Below, piece after piece: positions 37,701 to 60,336 of a DNA stretch of 64,000 nt. Origin of the DNA: Bugula neritina (lineage: Eukaryota > Bryozoa > Gymnolaemata > Cheilostomatida > Bugulidae); the NCBI GenBank assembly GCA_964035545.1, contig OZ037771.1, positions 310,001 through 374,000 on the forward strand, read 5' to 3'. A model generated the notes under the pieces. The model worked only from the letters and a program-made list of their open reading frames with translations, was not told the origin of the DNA and searched no databases. Both the position numbers and the translations under genes were made by a program. Positions within the stretch are counted from its first letter, which is position 1. Every line of letters begins with the position of its first letter.

Positions 37701-40497
37701 CTAGTGATAGTAGCTAGTGATAGTAGCTAGTAGTAGTAGCTAGTGATAGTAGCTAGTGATAGTAGCTAGTAATAGTAGCTAGTAATAGTAGCTAGTGATA
37801 GTAGCTAGTGATAGTAGCTAGTAATAGTAGCTAGTAATAGTAGCTAGTAATAGTAGCTAGTGATAGTAGCTAGTGATAGTAGCTAGTGATAGTAGCTAGT
37901 GATAGTAGCTAGTAATAGTAGCTAGTAATAGTAGCTAGTAATAGTAGTTAGTAATAGTAGCTAGTAATAGTAGCTAGTAATAGTAAATAGTAATAGTAGC
38001 TAGTAATAGTAGCTAGTAATAGTAGCTAGTAATAGTAAATAGTAATAGTAGCTAGTGATAGTAGCTAGTAGTGGTAGTTAGTAGTAGTAGTTAATAATAC
38101 TAGCTAGTAATAGTAGTGGTTAGTAATAGTGGTGGTGGTAGTACTACTAGTAGTAATTATTCTTTACGTATCTGTAGTCTGTGATGATGACGACTCAGAA
38201 GATGACAGAAAAACTCGGAGACGCGCTGCCCCTCAGCGTACCACAAGAAAGTCGGCTTTCGCATCCCAAGCAGCTGTCAGGTTAGTTTTCTGTATAATTT
38301 CTCACCTATAGCAGCTCTGGGAGGACAACTCCATTGAATGTGTTGAAGTTTTTTCACCTCCTCATATTGTAGAGCCAAAAGAGCGGACTTTGGTTTCACC
38401 AGTTCTGAAGAATCTCTAGCAACGACGCCGTGTTCTTCTAGCAGCGAGGAAGAGGCTAAAGCCGCCAAGAGAATAGTCAACAAGTGGAATACCATCAAAA
38501 GTGTGTACCTCTCTCATTACAACACAATTGTGTCTGCTCGTCTTATTCAAATGATGTACATCATGTGAGAGATCTGTTGGTCTGTTGTAGCAGATCTGTT
38601 GGTCTGTTGTAGCTTACTCAAATACTGAAGTGAAGAAACCTGTGAAGAAGAAAATGAAGCGTGTGCAACAAGACTACAACTCTGATGCATCCACTGACCA
38701 GGAAGTAAGTAATATATACTCTACAGCTAGTAATATATACTATACAGCTAGTAATATATACTCTACAGTTAGTAATATATACTCTACAGTTAGTAATATA
38801 TACTCTACAGTTAGTAATATATACTCTACAGTTAGTAATATATACTCTACAGCTAGTAATATATACTCTACAGTTAGTAATATATACTTTACAGTTAGTA
38901 ATATATACTCTACAGCTAGTAATATATACTCTACAGTTGGTAATATATACTCTACAGTTAGTAATATATACTCTACAGCTAGTAATATATACTCTACAGT
39001 TGGTAATATATACTCTACAGTTAGTAATATATACTATACAGTTAGTAATATATACTATACAGTTAGTAATATATACTATACAGTTAGTAATATATACTCT
39101 ACAGCTAGTAATATATACTCTACAGTTGGTAATATATACTCTACAGTTAGTAATATATACTATACAGTTAGTAATATATACTCTACAGTTAGTAATATAT
39201 TTCATAGTCTGAGGAAGAGGCTGAAGGAGTTCACAGAGTAAACAATCGACTGGAATCCTCCAGTGACGAAAGGGACAGCTCTGTCGAGGAAGACGCCAAG
39301 AACGGGGAGGGGAAAACTCCCGACACTACTGAGAATCCTGTTGAGAAAGCTGAAGACCCACCAGTAAGCGCCACGCCTCAGTCCCCAACTTCCAGCAAGA
39401 AAGATGCCTTGGATTTGAACACAGCGAATGGCAAGCTTGTACAAGGAAATAACCAGGAATCTATGGAAGTAATTGCTAGTTCAGAAAGGGTGGCATTGCC
39501 TGAGACCCAGGTACTCATAGCAAAGCGTTTCTTGAGTCTATTATTTGTCAACTTTTTTTCTTTGAAATGCAATCAATTTCTCAATTATTGATTTATTCAG
39601 GTATCAAAGACACCGCCTTCCCATAGTTCATCTGCAAACATTCCGTCCACAGATATTAAAACTGCACACTTGCAAGTACCTGCTAAAACTGTCACTGACA
39701 CTGACACTCAACCGGTGACAGCTGTAGCTAGTGTCTGTACCTCCCAGCCAAAAACCTCTAAGCATTCTAATGTAAAGCAGTCGGTTAGTTCTACTACTGC
39801 TCTATCTGGTAACACCAACAGTAACAATTCTAACATCAATCCCTACCCTTCACTGTCGTCTACTCAAGACGCCTCACCAAGAACTCTGCCCAAACTTGCT
39901 TATCCAGTTTCATCTCAATGCAGTCCACAAGCACTCAGTTTCCCTGCTCAACAAGCACCTGTTTTCTCTAGTCAGCAAGTTAGTTACGGTACTGACATTC
40001 ACTACCAACCTCCTAGATACTCCAACCCTGCGCGTCCAGTGCCACGCAGACCTCCCACACCTTTCATCAGACAAGTTGGTGGACAGCTTCCCTCTGAGTG
40101 TTACCAGCAAAGAGCTCCATACCACCCGCACGGCACCAGCATGGCGTGGCAGCCCAGTCCGTACATGCCACCCCAGTACCCTACCTCATACAGCATGCCA
40201 TATCACTCAGCACATCCTCTGCAACCACCTGCCATGCACCATCAGCCCCCTGTTATCCACTCTAAACAGCCTTCTATGATGCAACCACCTGCGCGCAATG
40301 TCGGGCAATCTCACACTTCTAGCACCTTCATGGTGGACAGTTTGTTGCAGACCGGCTCTAGTCACAGTAAAGGCACTGCCTTCAGCACACCTGATGTGAG
40401 TGTCACTGGTGTGGCAGAGGATGACGATGATGAAATGTCTAGTTACATGGCAATGGCTAGCAGTCTAGTGACAGGTGGCAGTAGTGACAACACCTAG
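28793..40497 (+). CDS. RSF1: RSF1 (remodeling and spacing factor 1), complete
   Basis: RSF1 is the histone-binding, chromatin-assembly partner of the ISWI ATPase SNF2H. Nineteen phase-consistent exons: 28793-28952, 29918-30105, 30190-30321, 31140-31216, 31302-31423, 31617-31921, 32273-33109, 33224-33379, 33949-34080, 34678-34839, 35151-35321, 35419-35617, 35925-36135, 36817-37070, 38178-38280, 38373-38500, 38613-38704, 39208-39510, 39601-40497; 1542 residues (human about 1441). Exons 1-5 give the conserved N-terminal WHIM-type region (YPDFASVCLFIEQFGDLLGL, VDRWEKELAKFCFTYN, DGSSWQAVAKDRDEL). Exons 6-7 hold in-frame repeats. Exon 10 encodes a whole PHD finger with the Cys4-His-Cys3 ligands C711, C714, C726, C729, H734, C737, C752, C755 (CDKCDAGWHTGC core). 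Acidic and Ser-rich stretches follow, with a Pro/Gln/His-rich tail. The start at 28793 is chosen because FASVCLF aligns near the usual N-terminus. AATAAA lies at 40881. Confidence 0.96.
30365..31139. repeat. 16-bp acceptor-like array in RSF1 intron 3
   Basis: About 48 units of catacagtatacttac with C/T variants. The true acceptor of exon 4 (accttacag at 31139) is itself a unit of the array, so many units offer a catacag or ttacag decoy acceptor. Long open frames here are array translations. Confidence 0.95.
31797..31906 (+). repeat. In-frame 21-bp coding repeat in RSF1 exon 6
   Basis: Five to six units of gaggtgaaggtcactactgaa type encode EVKVTTE or EVKVTSE (E-M-K in one). The first units are more diverged (AGT/GAG forms) and the last three nearly identical. 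Confidence 0.9.
32324..32995 (+). repeat. In-frame 24-bp coding minisatellite in RSF1 exon 7
   Basis: 28 full octapeptide units, consensus DKPLPQEx (residues 346-569), at exact 24-base spacing, plus a partial 29th (DKPLPGGH). Units 1-8 and 9-16 form a higher-order repeat of 192 bases: both begin with two DKPLSQDV units and share the same order of variants. Later units alternate DKPLPQET/A and DKPHLQET. Confidence 0.97.
33400..33945. repeat. Compound array in RSF1 intron 8
   Basis: Units of about 15-18 bases mixing tatcactactgtatactctg and tattactactgtatactctg. It begins about 20 bases after the donor and ends a few bases before the acceptor at 33948. Confidence 0.95.
34085..34677. repeat. 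Compound array with two copied acceptor/exon starts in RSF1 intron 9
   Basis: Mostly taatataatatgccg-type units of about 15 bases. At 34351-34370 and 34487-34506 the array contains gtacactcaggtggacaacg, identical to the real junction of exon 10 at 34668-34687. Confidence 0.95.
34960..35140. repeat. About 27-bp array in RSF1 intron 10
   Basis: Seven units of ttggctacattgttatctg plus tcatgtca, alternating tcatgtca and tcatctca. The array ends directly before the acceptor gctctctcag at 35150. Confidence 0.92.
35607..35890. repeat. 22-bp donor-containing array in RSF1 intron 12
   Basis: The unit is the last 11-12 bases of exon 12 (tctactaccag) plus the first 10-11 bases of the intron (gtaatacttac). 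Twelve units follow the true donor at 35618, recreating a donor every 22 bases to 35882; two units carry ctacgag instead of ctaccag. Confidence 0.98.
36165..36805. repeat. 20-bp array in RSF1 intron 13
   Basis: About 31 units of acttgatgtctacactgtat with acggtgt, acgctgtat and actcgatg variants. It runs from about 30 bases after the donor to about 10 bases before the acceptor. Confidence 0.95.
37090..38125. repeat. 13-bp array in RSF1 intron 14, about 1 kb
   Basis: About 75 units of tagtagctagtaa or tagtagctagtga, mixed in runs, decaying at the 3' end into tagtagtagttagt-like sequence. Confidence 0.95.
38705..39207. repeat. 21-bp array spanning the whole RSF1 intron 17
   Basis: The intron begins gtaagtaatatatactctac and continues as units of agtaatatatactctacagtt. 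The array runs from the donor base to within about 10 bases of the acceptor (ttcatag), so the intron is essentially only repeat. Each unit carries a tctacag acceptor-like end. Confidence 0.96.
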
Positions 40498-41549
40498 CAG
40501 GTTTTTCTGCTCTCTGCTATCATAACATGTGCTCTGTCTATCTTATATCATGTGTAAATAACTCGTCTCATCTTATCCAATTCACTAATTTCTGTGTAAT
40601 TTTAGGCGCCTCTTTACTTAACTCATGTTAAGTACAACTACATATATTTATACCGTTTTTAACTCTGGCAGTTTTCAAACAATATAAATTTAGTCATAAG
40701 TGTGTAGTGCTAATCTACATCTACTTTCAATCATAGCTATTTTATGGAAATGTTATACGAGTGATATTATTGTCAGACTATTTTATTATATTTTATTTGA
40801 GATTGTCTTATAGAAACTTACTAACATGAAACCTGTATAGAACACCTGCATTCTATGTATACATAATATCTATGTATGTAAATAAAGTCAATAGTCAAAC
40901 CACAACATCCACCAAGTACTGTAATTCATTAAGACTAGTCAAGCTGAATTTGTGGGAGTTGTTGTCACTTGTATAGATTCTAGGAGAGCCCTACTGCAGT
41001 ACAATTATCATAATTATAGTGCTATATTATAGACTGTGAATAAATTGAAAATTCAAGGTTTTCGCAGCCCATTTTTCATGAACCTTGTCACCTAATGTAT
41101 ATATTATAGTTGGTTTGGCATATTTAGTCAGGCTTTAACTGATCTGTTGAACCTAAGGCTATGATATATCAAATGACATATCATATGTTGTCATGGTGAT
41201 GTGTTGTCATGGTGACGGATGATGTGTTGTCATGGTGACGGATGATGTGTTGTCATGGTGACATGGGCATGTCTTGTGGTGCTGTTGCTAACGCTCCACT
41301 GCTGTTCTGCCTGCTAAAGAAAGCTCTTTGTGACTCACTACGTGGCCGAGACTTCAATTCTATTGCCAGGGTTGGCCTTGACCTCCTCCTAAGAAAAGGA
41401 ACTAATGAGAAAACAAGACAGCAAAAGGGGAGACAACTCTCACACATAATCTACTGGCTCTCCGCCATATTCTATATGATGCAAGTAACTTCTTTAATAT
41501 AAGAGTACAAAAACTGAAACAAAGTGGCTGAAATATAAGCATAAGTTCA
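40498..41549. other. RSF1 3' UTR and convergent spacer
   Basis: RSF1 (+) and the claudin-like gene (-) end tail to tail here. The RSF1 poly(A) signal is at 40881-40886. A short array of about 23 bases (gatgtgttgtcatggtgac core, three units) lies near 41200-41262. No other gene seen. Confidence 0.6.
40881..40886 (+). promoter_or_regulatory. Poly(A) signal AATAAA of RSF1
   Basis: Canonical AATAAA about 380 bases after the RSF1 stop, followed by AT-rich DNA. Confidence 0.6.
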
Positions 41550-43913
41550 TCATATGTTCTGACAGTACCTAGGCAGGGCGTAGGGTGCAGCCAGCCGCTC
41601 TTTCCTTTTCTTTACATGTTTGATCAGAGCTAAGATAAAAGTCAAGGTCATCAAACCAAGAATAGCCAACTGCATCCAGAATGCAATAGCAAATACTGAG
41701 TGGTGGCCGAGTGTGATTGACTGTGTGGTAGCGTTTGTAGGTAGAGTTGTGAGCTCCTGTGTGGTGCTGTTCAGATTCAGCAATGACGGTGAGATTGCCG
41801 TGATGTTCTTGTCAGCAGCAGTCACAGGCAGCACCTGCCTCTTTGTGGCTCCATTACTTACAGGGGCAGCCATCTTCACCCCCTCCAGGAGTGCCTCAGA
41901 CATGTAGAGTGGTATGCTGATTCCTACTCCCAGCACTGCAGTATAATTAATATACCATAGTATGTACCTGGTAGAGTTATACAGTGTACAGCTGGTAGAG
42001 TTATACACTGTACAGCTGGTAGAGTTATACACTGTACAGCTGGTAGAGTTATACACAGTACAGCTGGTAGAGTTATACAGTGTACAGCTGGTAGAGTTAT
42101 ACACAGTACAGCTGGTAGACAAGGAAGCACTACCTGCATGTCGTATACATGGTGAATGGTAAACATTCCAGAAATACTTTTCTTATCTCAAAAATGTTAG
42201 CGACTGACAAAATAATCTACATACTAATACTAAACTACATCACCAAATATATCAACTACCCTTCTACTCCTGTGTATCCTTCTACTAATTGTATTAGAAA
42301 AGTATAATTTTCTAATTGTGTTAGTGGACTACCTTTGTTTGATAATTATGACACTATAATCCATCTATTCTGTTGTAATTTTTATAACTACTTCGTGTTG
42401 TGAATGTGCAGCAGTGTTAGTACAACAGTGTTACTACAGTGTTACTACAGTGTTACTACAGTGTCACTACAGTGTTACTACAGTGTTACTACAGTGTTAC
42501 TACAGTGTCACTACAACAGTGTTACTACAGTGTTACTACAGTGTTACTACAATGTTACTACAGTGTCACTACTACAGTGTTACTACTACAGTGTTACTAC
42601 AGTGTCACTACAACAGTGTCACTACTACAGTGTTACTACTACAGTGTTACTACAGTGTCACTACAACAGTGTCACTACTACAGTGTTACTACTACAGTGT
42701 TACTACAGTGTTACTACAGTGTTACTACAGTGTTACTACAGTGTCACTACAACAGTGTTGCTACTACAGTGTTACTACTACAGTGTTACTACTACAGTGT
42801 TACTACTACAGTGTTACTACTACAGTGTCACTACAACAGTGTTGCTACTACAGTGTTGCTACTACAGTGTTACTACAGTGGTACTACAGTGTTACTACAA
42901 CAGTGCTGCTACAGTGTTACTACTACAGTGTTACTACTACAGTGTTACTACTACAGTGTTACTACTACAGTGTTACTACTACAGTGTTACTACTACAGTG
43001 CTACTACATGTTTAGTATGCGTAGGTGTGGCCAATCACTAGTGTGAATCATGTGGACCAATGAGATTGGTAGAAATACTTACAGCCAATCAAATGACACA
43101 CAATTCTGTATTTACGGGCCTCGTAACTAACTTGGTGATCTTCGACCTGCACCCGGCAGCAGCAGCATCTGTATAGCACTCTGAGGAGAGACAGACTGAC
43201 AGCCAGACACGAGGCAATCAGCGCCAAACACTGGCAGATCTGCACAGACAGGATGAAGTCTACAAGAGGTATAACTCCCCGATATACTACTCAGATAGTG
43301 TACAGACTGAGTACAACTAATAGCTCATGATACACTCAGACTCTGTACAGACTGAGCACAACTAATAGCTCATGCCTGTCACCAATATTATTGTACACAA
43401 ATATGAAATTGCTATTTTGGGAGGAAAACCATATACTTATTAATCAGCTAGGTTGCTAATAGCAAAAGTAAAACGGTTTGTGCACCCACAGTCTATAACT
43501 GATGTTCTAAGCAAATGAAAATACTTATTAGGTATCTTGCTTTTCGTCGACAAGAGCATTTTTACAATTATTCATAAAGGAATTGTAAGAAGACTGACAA
43601 AGGCAATGAAAGCTGAAACTCTTTATGTAAGCTGAATTGTACCTTTAAACTTGACAGCATTACATCTGGTGGCTGTGCCTCTATGATGTATGTCGTCATA
43701 GTAACAGACAGACCATAGCCCTACAGTCAGATATCTGTAGTGAGAAGTGGAGGAGTCGATGAACGTCTCCACCCATAAAGTTGAGGAGAAGCAGACTAGT
43801 AGCACTAGGCAAGAGGTTAGGGAGCAGATGAACTCTATTATACTGTAGAGTGAGGGACACTTGAGACGGGTGTAGTCCTCAGTGTGTTCTGGGATAGCCT
43901 CCACTGACGGCAT
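41550..43913 (-). CDS. Claudin-like four-pass membrane protein
   Basis: Coding exons 43643-43913, 43083-43259 and 41550-41935, phases matching, 277 residues. Four membrane spans: about 23-42 (SIIEFICSLTSCLVLLVCF), 91-117 (FILSVQICQCLALIASCLAV), 140-160 (IVCHLIGLLGVGISIPLY) and 223-248 (FAIAFWMQLAILGLMTLTFI). The first outer loop has the claudin/PMP22 signature W-x(n)-GLW-x2-C-x(13)-C: W48, then GLWSVC at 65-70 and C84. A Cys-rich, probably palmitoylated motif (RCCCC) follows span 2. The second loop is unusually long (about 60 residues) with three N-glycosylation sites (NIT, NST, NAT). Claudins seal paracellular space or act in adhesion. An upstream non-coding exon is likely (splice AG directly before the ATG; donor at 44813). 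Confidence 0.75.
41960..42118. repeat. 24-bp array in claudin-like intron 2
   Basis: Six to seven units of gtacagctggtagagttata plus cact/caca/cagt, close to the exon 3 acceptor. Confidence 0.93.
42408..43010. repeat. 12/15-bp array in claudin-like intron 2
   Basis: Units of gttactacagt and gttactactacagt mixed with gtcactacaacagt, over about 600 bases. Three overlapping open frames of about 200 codons are artefacts of the array. Confidence 0.95.
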
Positions 43914-44700
43914 CTGTAATGTACAGCACACTAGGTAATGTATAGCACACTAGGTAATGTATAGCACACTAGGTAATGTACAGCACACTAGGTAATGTAC
44001 AGCACACCAGGTAATGTACAGCACACTAGGTAATGTACAGCACACTAGGTAATGTACAGCATACTAGGTAATGTACAGCACACTAGGTAATGTACAGCAC
44101 ACTAGGTAATGTATAGCACACTAGGTAATGTATAGCACACTAGGTAATGTACAGCACACTAGGTAATGTATAGTACACCAGGTAATGTATAGCACACTAG
44201 GTAATGTATAGCACACTAGGTAATGTACAGCACACTAGGTAATGTATAGCACACTAGGTAATGTATAGCACACTAGGTAATGTACAGCACACTAGGTAAT
44301 GTATAGCACACCAGGTAATGTACAGCACACTAGGTAATGTACAGCACACTAGGTAATGTATAGCACACTAGGTAATGTATAGCACACCAGGTAATTTATA
44401 GCACACTAGGTAATGCATAGCATACTAGGTAATGTATAGCACACTAGGTAATGTACAGCACACTAGGTAATGTATAGCACACCAGGTAATGTACAGCACA
44501 CTAGGTAATGTACAGCACACTAGGTAATGTATAGCACACTAGGTAATGTATAGCACACCAGGTAATTTATAGCACACTAGGTAATGCATAGCATACTAGG
44601 TAATGTACAGCACACTAGGTAATGTACAGCACACCAGGTAATGTATAGCACACTAGGTAATGTATAGCACACCAGGTAATGTATAGCACACTAGGTAAGG
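43914..44700. repeat. 19-bp array filling the 5' UTR intron of the claudin-like gene
   Basis: About 41 units of gtaatgtacagcacactag. On the minus strand it ends with gtgctgtacattacag, the acceptor immediately before the start codon, which is a unit of the array with cct replaced by ag. Confidence 0.95.
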
Positions 44701-44813
44701 ACACTTCCCTAGTTTACCTTGTCAGAGGGACATAACTCCTTACGTACATTGTAAACTCTTTCAACATTGCAGTTGAATAACCTCGCTAAATAACAACCTA
44801 AATAAGTGCCTAC

Positions 44814-46127
44814 CTTGCTCCAGTTTTCAATGGGTAGTGAAGTGTCCTGGATAAATGCTCCTGTATATCTTTAATTAATATGAATAAAGTGAACTATGGT
44901 GTATGTATTTTATTAACTAGTTTATTAGCAACACAAAATAGCAGATGATAGAATAGATGCTGAGCTAACAATAACTAGTGGCTACTGAATTTACTTAAAC
45001 TCTGGTTATCAGTATGAGAACGATCACTCCTGGTTTCTAATATTTACTCAGAGTTGGTGAGATTCAAAGCATTCCTCAAGACTCTGTGCTTTGTTTGCTT
45101 AGCAGTCATAAAATTAGATAATACTTATACAGTTATGTTACAGTATTGCCTTCCTTTGTAGGAATTTATTTATTAATACCTCAAGTGCAAACAAAGGAAG
45201 GTCAACTAATAGTTCTAATTTACTCATGACTCTGACCATCTATAGTGGTGAAAGACAACTTGCCCTGGCTTATACTTATAGCTTTATACTTATAAACACT
45301 CTCGTAAAAGTATGTTGATGCTTATAGAGCAAATTATTATATTATCATTGTTGTTGCAAAAGAATTATTATTATAAATTATTATATTATTGTTGTTGCAA
45401 AAGAATTTACTATGCTTATAATGACAAGCAGTAATTATTATAATACAATTATCTTGATTGGTATTGTGTGGAAGCTTTGAATATAGTTAATATTTTATAG
45501 AATGCATAATGTAACAACCATGTGGCATTGCAAATATGTCTGATCCCACTACTTAGCTGCATTATGAGTAACATATACATACAATGCGTATATTATGCTA
45601 TGCTATATGAATTGCAAAAATAAAACATAAGAACACTGACTAATGTAGATTGCTTAAAGTCAGTATAACGTAGAAGACAACTCTTTGGTGATTTTTAGTT
45701 AGAATTCTAAGCTTTGAGTCGAAAAAGTGAGTTTACAAACAGCGAGTCAATTAAGTGAATTAGTGAAGTAATGCTAGATTTAGCACATAATTTGGGGTCA
45801 CTGAGTGCAATGTTTGTATAGAATTATTATTGTTATAGAAGTTTGATAGAGACCCTAACCAATGCACTAAGTAACTACAAATTTTGCGCTGCCGCAAGCG
45901 ATTTCTAGTTACGTTAGTTTAGGATAAGGTCAAGGCCACTTTGTATGAATTACGATCGAACTAAATAAAATAAAATCAAGAGGGTAGAGTGATAACAATT
46001 ATTTTAATTTATTGGTCAGCTCATATTTGTATTTTAAAGTTCTGTAAGCATAGATATTTTAAAAATAAAATCTATATTCATAAGTTTAATAATATTAGTT
46101 TATAGTTGTCGATATTAAAACTAATAC
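44814..46127. promoter_or_regulatory. Shared upstream region of the claudin-like gene and NKAP
   Basis: The two genes diverge from this 1.3-kb interval. The probable first non-coding exon of the claudin-like gene starts its donor at 44813 (GGAGCAAG then gtaggcac on the minus strand). The rest is AT-rich with an imperfect duplication near 45335-45410 (ttattatattattgttgttgcaaaagaa). No defined promoter element is claimed. Confidence 0.4.
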
Positions 46128-56753
<10,626 letters not shown>

Positions 56754-56867
56754 TGAAACAGGGGGCATTACTTTCTCTCCGCCCCTTCACTGCTGTCTAC
56801 ACTGTTGCCATGGAAACCTTCTGCCGCACACCTCCGTAACTGTGACTGTTAGTTCACACCCCCTCTC

Positions 56868-56955
56868 TAGGTAGGGTGGATTACACCCCCTCTGTAGGTA
56901 GGGTGGATTACACCCCCTCTCTAGGTAGGGTGGATTACACCCCCTCTCTGTAGGA
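56868..56955. repeat. 26-bp repeat in the NKAP 3' UTR
   Basis: Three to four units of ctctaggtagggtggattac plus accccct. Confidence 0.85.
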
Positions 56956-57539
56956 AGGAGGATTTTATTTCATGTGTAAGTGTATATCTTGTAAATAACT
57001 GTATGTATACTTTCCTATTGTATATTTTATTATAATAATATTTTAAACAGTTGATCCATTGAACCTGGTGATTGATTTTCAAACTAACTACACCTAAATG
57101 TCTAAACTATAGATACAATAAAACTACACAAACCAAAGGAGCTTTTAACACACAGTGCAATATTAAAATGTTCTAACTAGACTGTGAATATATATCAACA
57201 CATCACCTGTATTACTAGGCTACAGCACCTATTCTTTAAACCAATCAGCTTTCAGTATGAGGGAGCAAATCTAATAAACACCAACATTTACTTTTTCATT
57301 GATAAACCTATCTCTTATCTTGTAATTTTCAATCATAATTTGCAGACAAAAATTCATATTTCATACACATACAACTTTGCTGATGCAAATATAAACAGAA
57401 AACTACGATGAAGTAGCACACATGCAATACAGCAGCATGTAAGTGAATGTGCTGTCATTAGATTTATTAGAAGTGACAGGTGACTGAAGGAATTAGTTTG
57501 AGTGAGTAATTGGTGTGCTCCTTCCATACTATATATCCT

Positions 57540-57765
57540 ATACCTATATCTCTGTCTATTCTATATCTACTATACTCTGTCTATTCTATATCTACTATAC
57601 TCTGTCTATTCTATATCTACTATACTCTGTCTATTCTATATCTACTATACTCTGTCTATTCTATATCTACTCTGTCTATTCTATATCTACTATACTCTGT
57701 CTATTATTTATATACTATACTCTGTCTATTCTATATCTACTCTGTCTATTATATATATACCATAC
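57540..57765. repeat. 25-bp array
   Basis: Nine units of ctattctatatctactatac plus tctgt, some shortened to 18 bases. Confidence 0.93.
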
Positions 57766-57966
57766 TCTCTCAGTTAATCATCTAGTATCCATCATGCAGG
57801 TGCTATAATCTATTTTTCATGGCAAATTACATTTCCATTATATTTGTAGCTGTGTTTACACAACCTGGTTATGTTATAATAATGATGGAACTTGCATATT
57901 CCCATGTATTGCTGTCGGTTACAATTAGCTTGCAGCTCTTCCCTGTATTGTGTGCACTAATAGCTT

Positions 57967-58170
57967 TCAACAGCTTGTCCAATCAGCTAGCAACTCTCAA
58001 CAGCTTGTCCAATCAGCTAGCAACTCTCAACAGCTTGTCCAATCAGCTAGCAACTCTCAACAGCTTGTCCAATCAGCTAGCAACTCTCAACAGCTTGTCC
58101 AATCAGCTAGCAACTATCAACAGCTTGTCCAATCAGCTAGCAAATATCAACAGCTTGTCCAATCAGCTAG
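57967..58170. repeat. 30-bp array
   Basis: Seven units of caacagcttgtccaatcagc plus tagcaactct at exact 30-base spacing. Because 30 is a multiple of three, all frames without a stop stay open and mimic a repeat protein (SNQLA). Confidence 0.95.
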
Positions 58171-58294
58171 CTTTCACCAGCATAGCTTTCTCTATCCCAG
58201 CTGTCTATGCAGTTGAATGTTATTCTCTGTATCTGTTGGATGTACAGTGAGACTTGGCTTCTTTCAGGTAAAACTATTCTTTCTACTCCACAAC

Positions 58295-59155
58295 ATCACA
58301 TATTATATACCTTGTATATATACTCTATAGTACTACATTATATTATATAACTTGTATATACTCTATAGTACTACATTATATTATATACCTTGTATATATA
58401 CTACAGTATTACAGTATATTATATAACTTGTATATACTCTATAGTACTAGATTATATTATATAACTTGTATATATACTATAGTACTACATTATATTATAT
58501 AACTTGTATATACTCTATAGTACTAGATTATATTATATAACCTGTATATATACTATAGCACTACATTATATTATATAACTTGTATATACTCTATAGTACT
58601 ACATTATATTATATGACTTGTATATATACTCTATAGTACTACATTATATTATATACCTTGTATATATACTACAGTATTACAGTATATTATATACCTTGTA
58701 TATATACTCTATAGTACTACATTATATTATATACCTTGTATATATACTACAGTATTACAGTATATTATATACCTTGTATATATACTCTATAGTATTACAT
58801 TATATTATATAACTAGTATATATACTCTATAGTACTACAGTATATTATATACCTTGTATATATACTCTATAGTACTACAATATATTATATAACTAGTATA
58901 TATACTCTATAGTATTACATTATATTATATACCTTGTATATATACTATAGTATTACATTATATTATATACCTTGTATATATACTCTATAGTATTACATTA
59001 TATTATATAACTAGTATATATACTCTATAGTACTACAGTATATTATATACCTTGTATATATACTATAGCACTACATTATATTATATAACTTGTATATATA
59101 CTCTATAGTATTACATTGTATATATACTCTATAGTACTACATTATATTATACATA
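58295..59155. repeat. About 40-bp array
   Basis: Roughly 21 units containing tatatactctatagtactac and attatattatat, with aacttg/accttg/aactag variants. Confidence 0.93.
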
Positions 59156-59482
59156 ACTAGTGTATAGGCCTACAGCCTACTCCATCATAAACTAGGCTAT
59201 GGCATATACAACTCAATCCCTGCGGCCAACTTGACATTTAGGCAGGCTGAGTAGATAATCAGAATATTGTTTGTATTTAGGACTTTGTATGAAATGTGTA
59301 ACTGCTCTTTACACTTCCAACTACTTTCCATATACTAAGTTTATGTTACACTTACTAATACTGTCTACATGTAATTACACACACATCAGGGACAAGCTGC
59401 TGCTCAAGGCAAAGGTTGAAGTAATCATTGAATCCCAAGAGACTTCCGCAGGTGGTTGAACAGGTGTAAGTAAATAAATCTA

Positions 59483-59990
59483 CTGTGTAATACACTGTGT
59501 AATATACTGTGTAGTATACTGTGTAATATACTGTGTAATATGCTGTGTAATACACTGTGTAATATACTGTGTAATATACTGTGTAGTACACTGTGTAATA
59601 TACTGTGTAATATACTGTGTAATATACTGTGTAGTACACTGTAATATACTGTGTAATATACTGTGTAATATACTGTGTAATATACTGTGTAATATACTGT
59701 GTAATATACTGTGTAATATACTGTGTAATATACTAACTATACTGTGTAATATACTGTGTAATATACTGTGTAATATACTGTGTAGTACACTGTAATATAC
59801 TGTGTAGTATACTGTGTAATATACTGTGTAATATACTGTGTAATATACTGTGTAATATACTGTGTAATATACTGTGTAATATACTGTGTAATATACTATG
59901 TAATATACTATGTAATATACTATGTAATACACTGTGTAATATACTGTGTAATATACTGTGTAATATACTGTGTAATATACTATGTAATAC
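59483..59990. repeat. 12-bp array
   Basis: About 42 units of tgtgtaatatac with gtagtacac and atgtaatac variants, starting about 15 bases after gtgtaagtaaataaa. Confidence 0.95.
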
Positions 59991-60179
59991 GATGGTAACA
60001 TTGAAGTCATAGTGTATTGTGATTGTACTAGGCAGGGAATTTAATTATATACACGGACAAACCAACACCAACATTGTAGCTATTTTATATAAGACAAAGT
60101 AATTAGTAATTATGAGAGATGCAATTAGTGCAGTGATGCAGCTCATAAACTAATCATAATGTAATGGCTAATTCTGATT

Positions 60180-60336
60180 ATACAGTGTAGTGTAAGTATA
60201 TATACAGTGTAGTAGTGTAAGTGTATATACTGTGTAGTGTAAGTATATATACAGTGTAGTAGTGTAAGTATATATACTGTGTAGTAGTGTAAGTATATAT
60301 ACTGTGTAGTAGTGTAAGTATATATACAGTGTAGTA
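60180..60336. repeat. About 26-bp array
   Basis: Six units of tacagtgtagtagtgtaagt plus atata. Confidence 0.9.

Noticed and set aside
39896-40279. Alternative plus-strand frame inside the last RSF1 exon
   Set aside because: Shadow of the Pro/Gln/His-rich RSF1 tail.
57967-58170. CRISPR-like direct repeats
   Set aside because: Units are contiguous without spacers and the genome is eukaryotic.
57819-58250. Open frame of 143 codons with hydrophobic start and SNQLA repeats
   Set aside because: The repeat part is a 30-base non-coding array that stays open because its unit is a multiple of three; no splice or family support.
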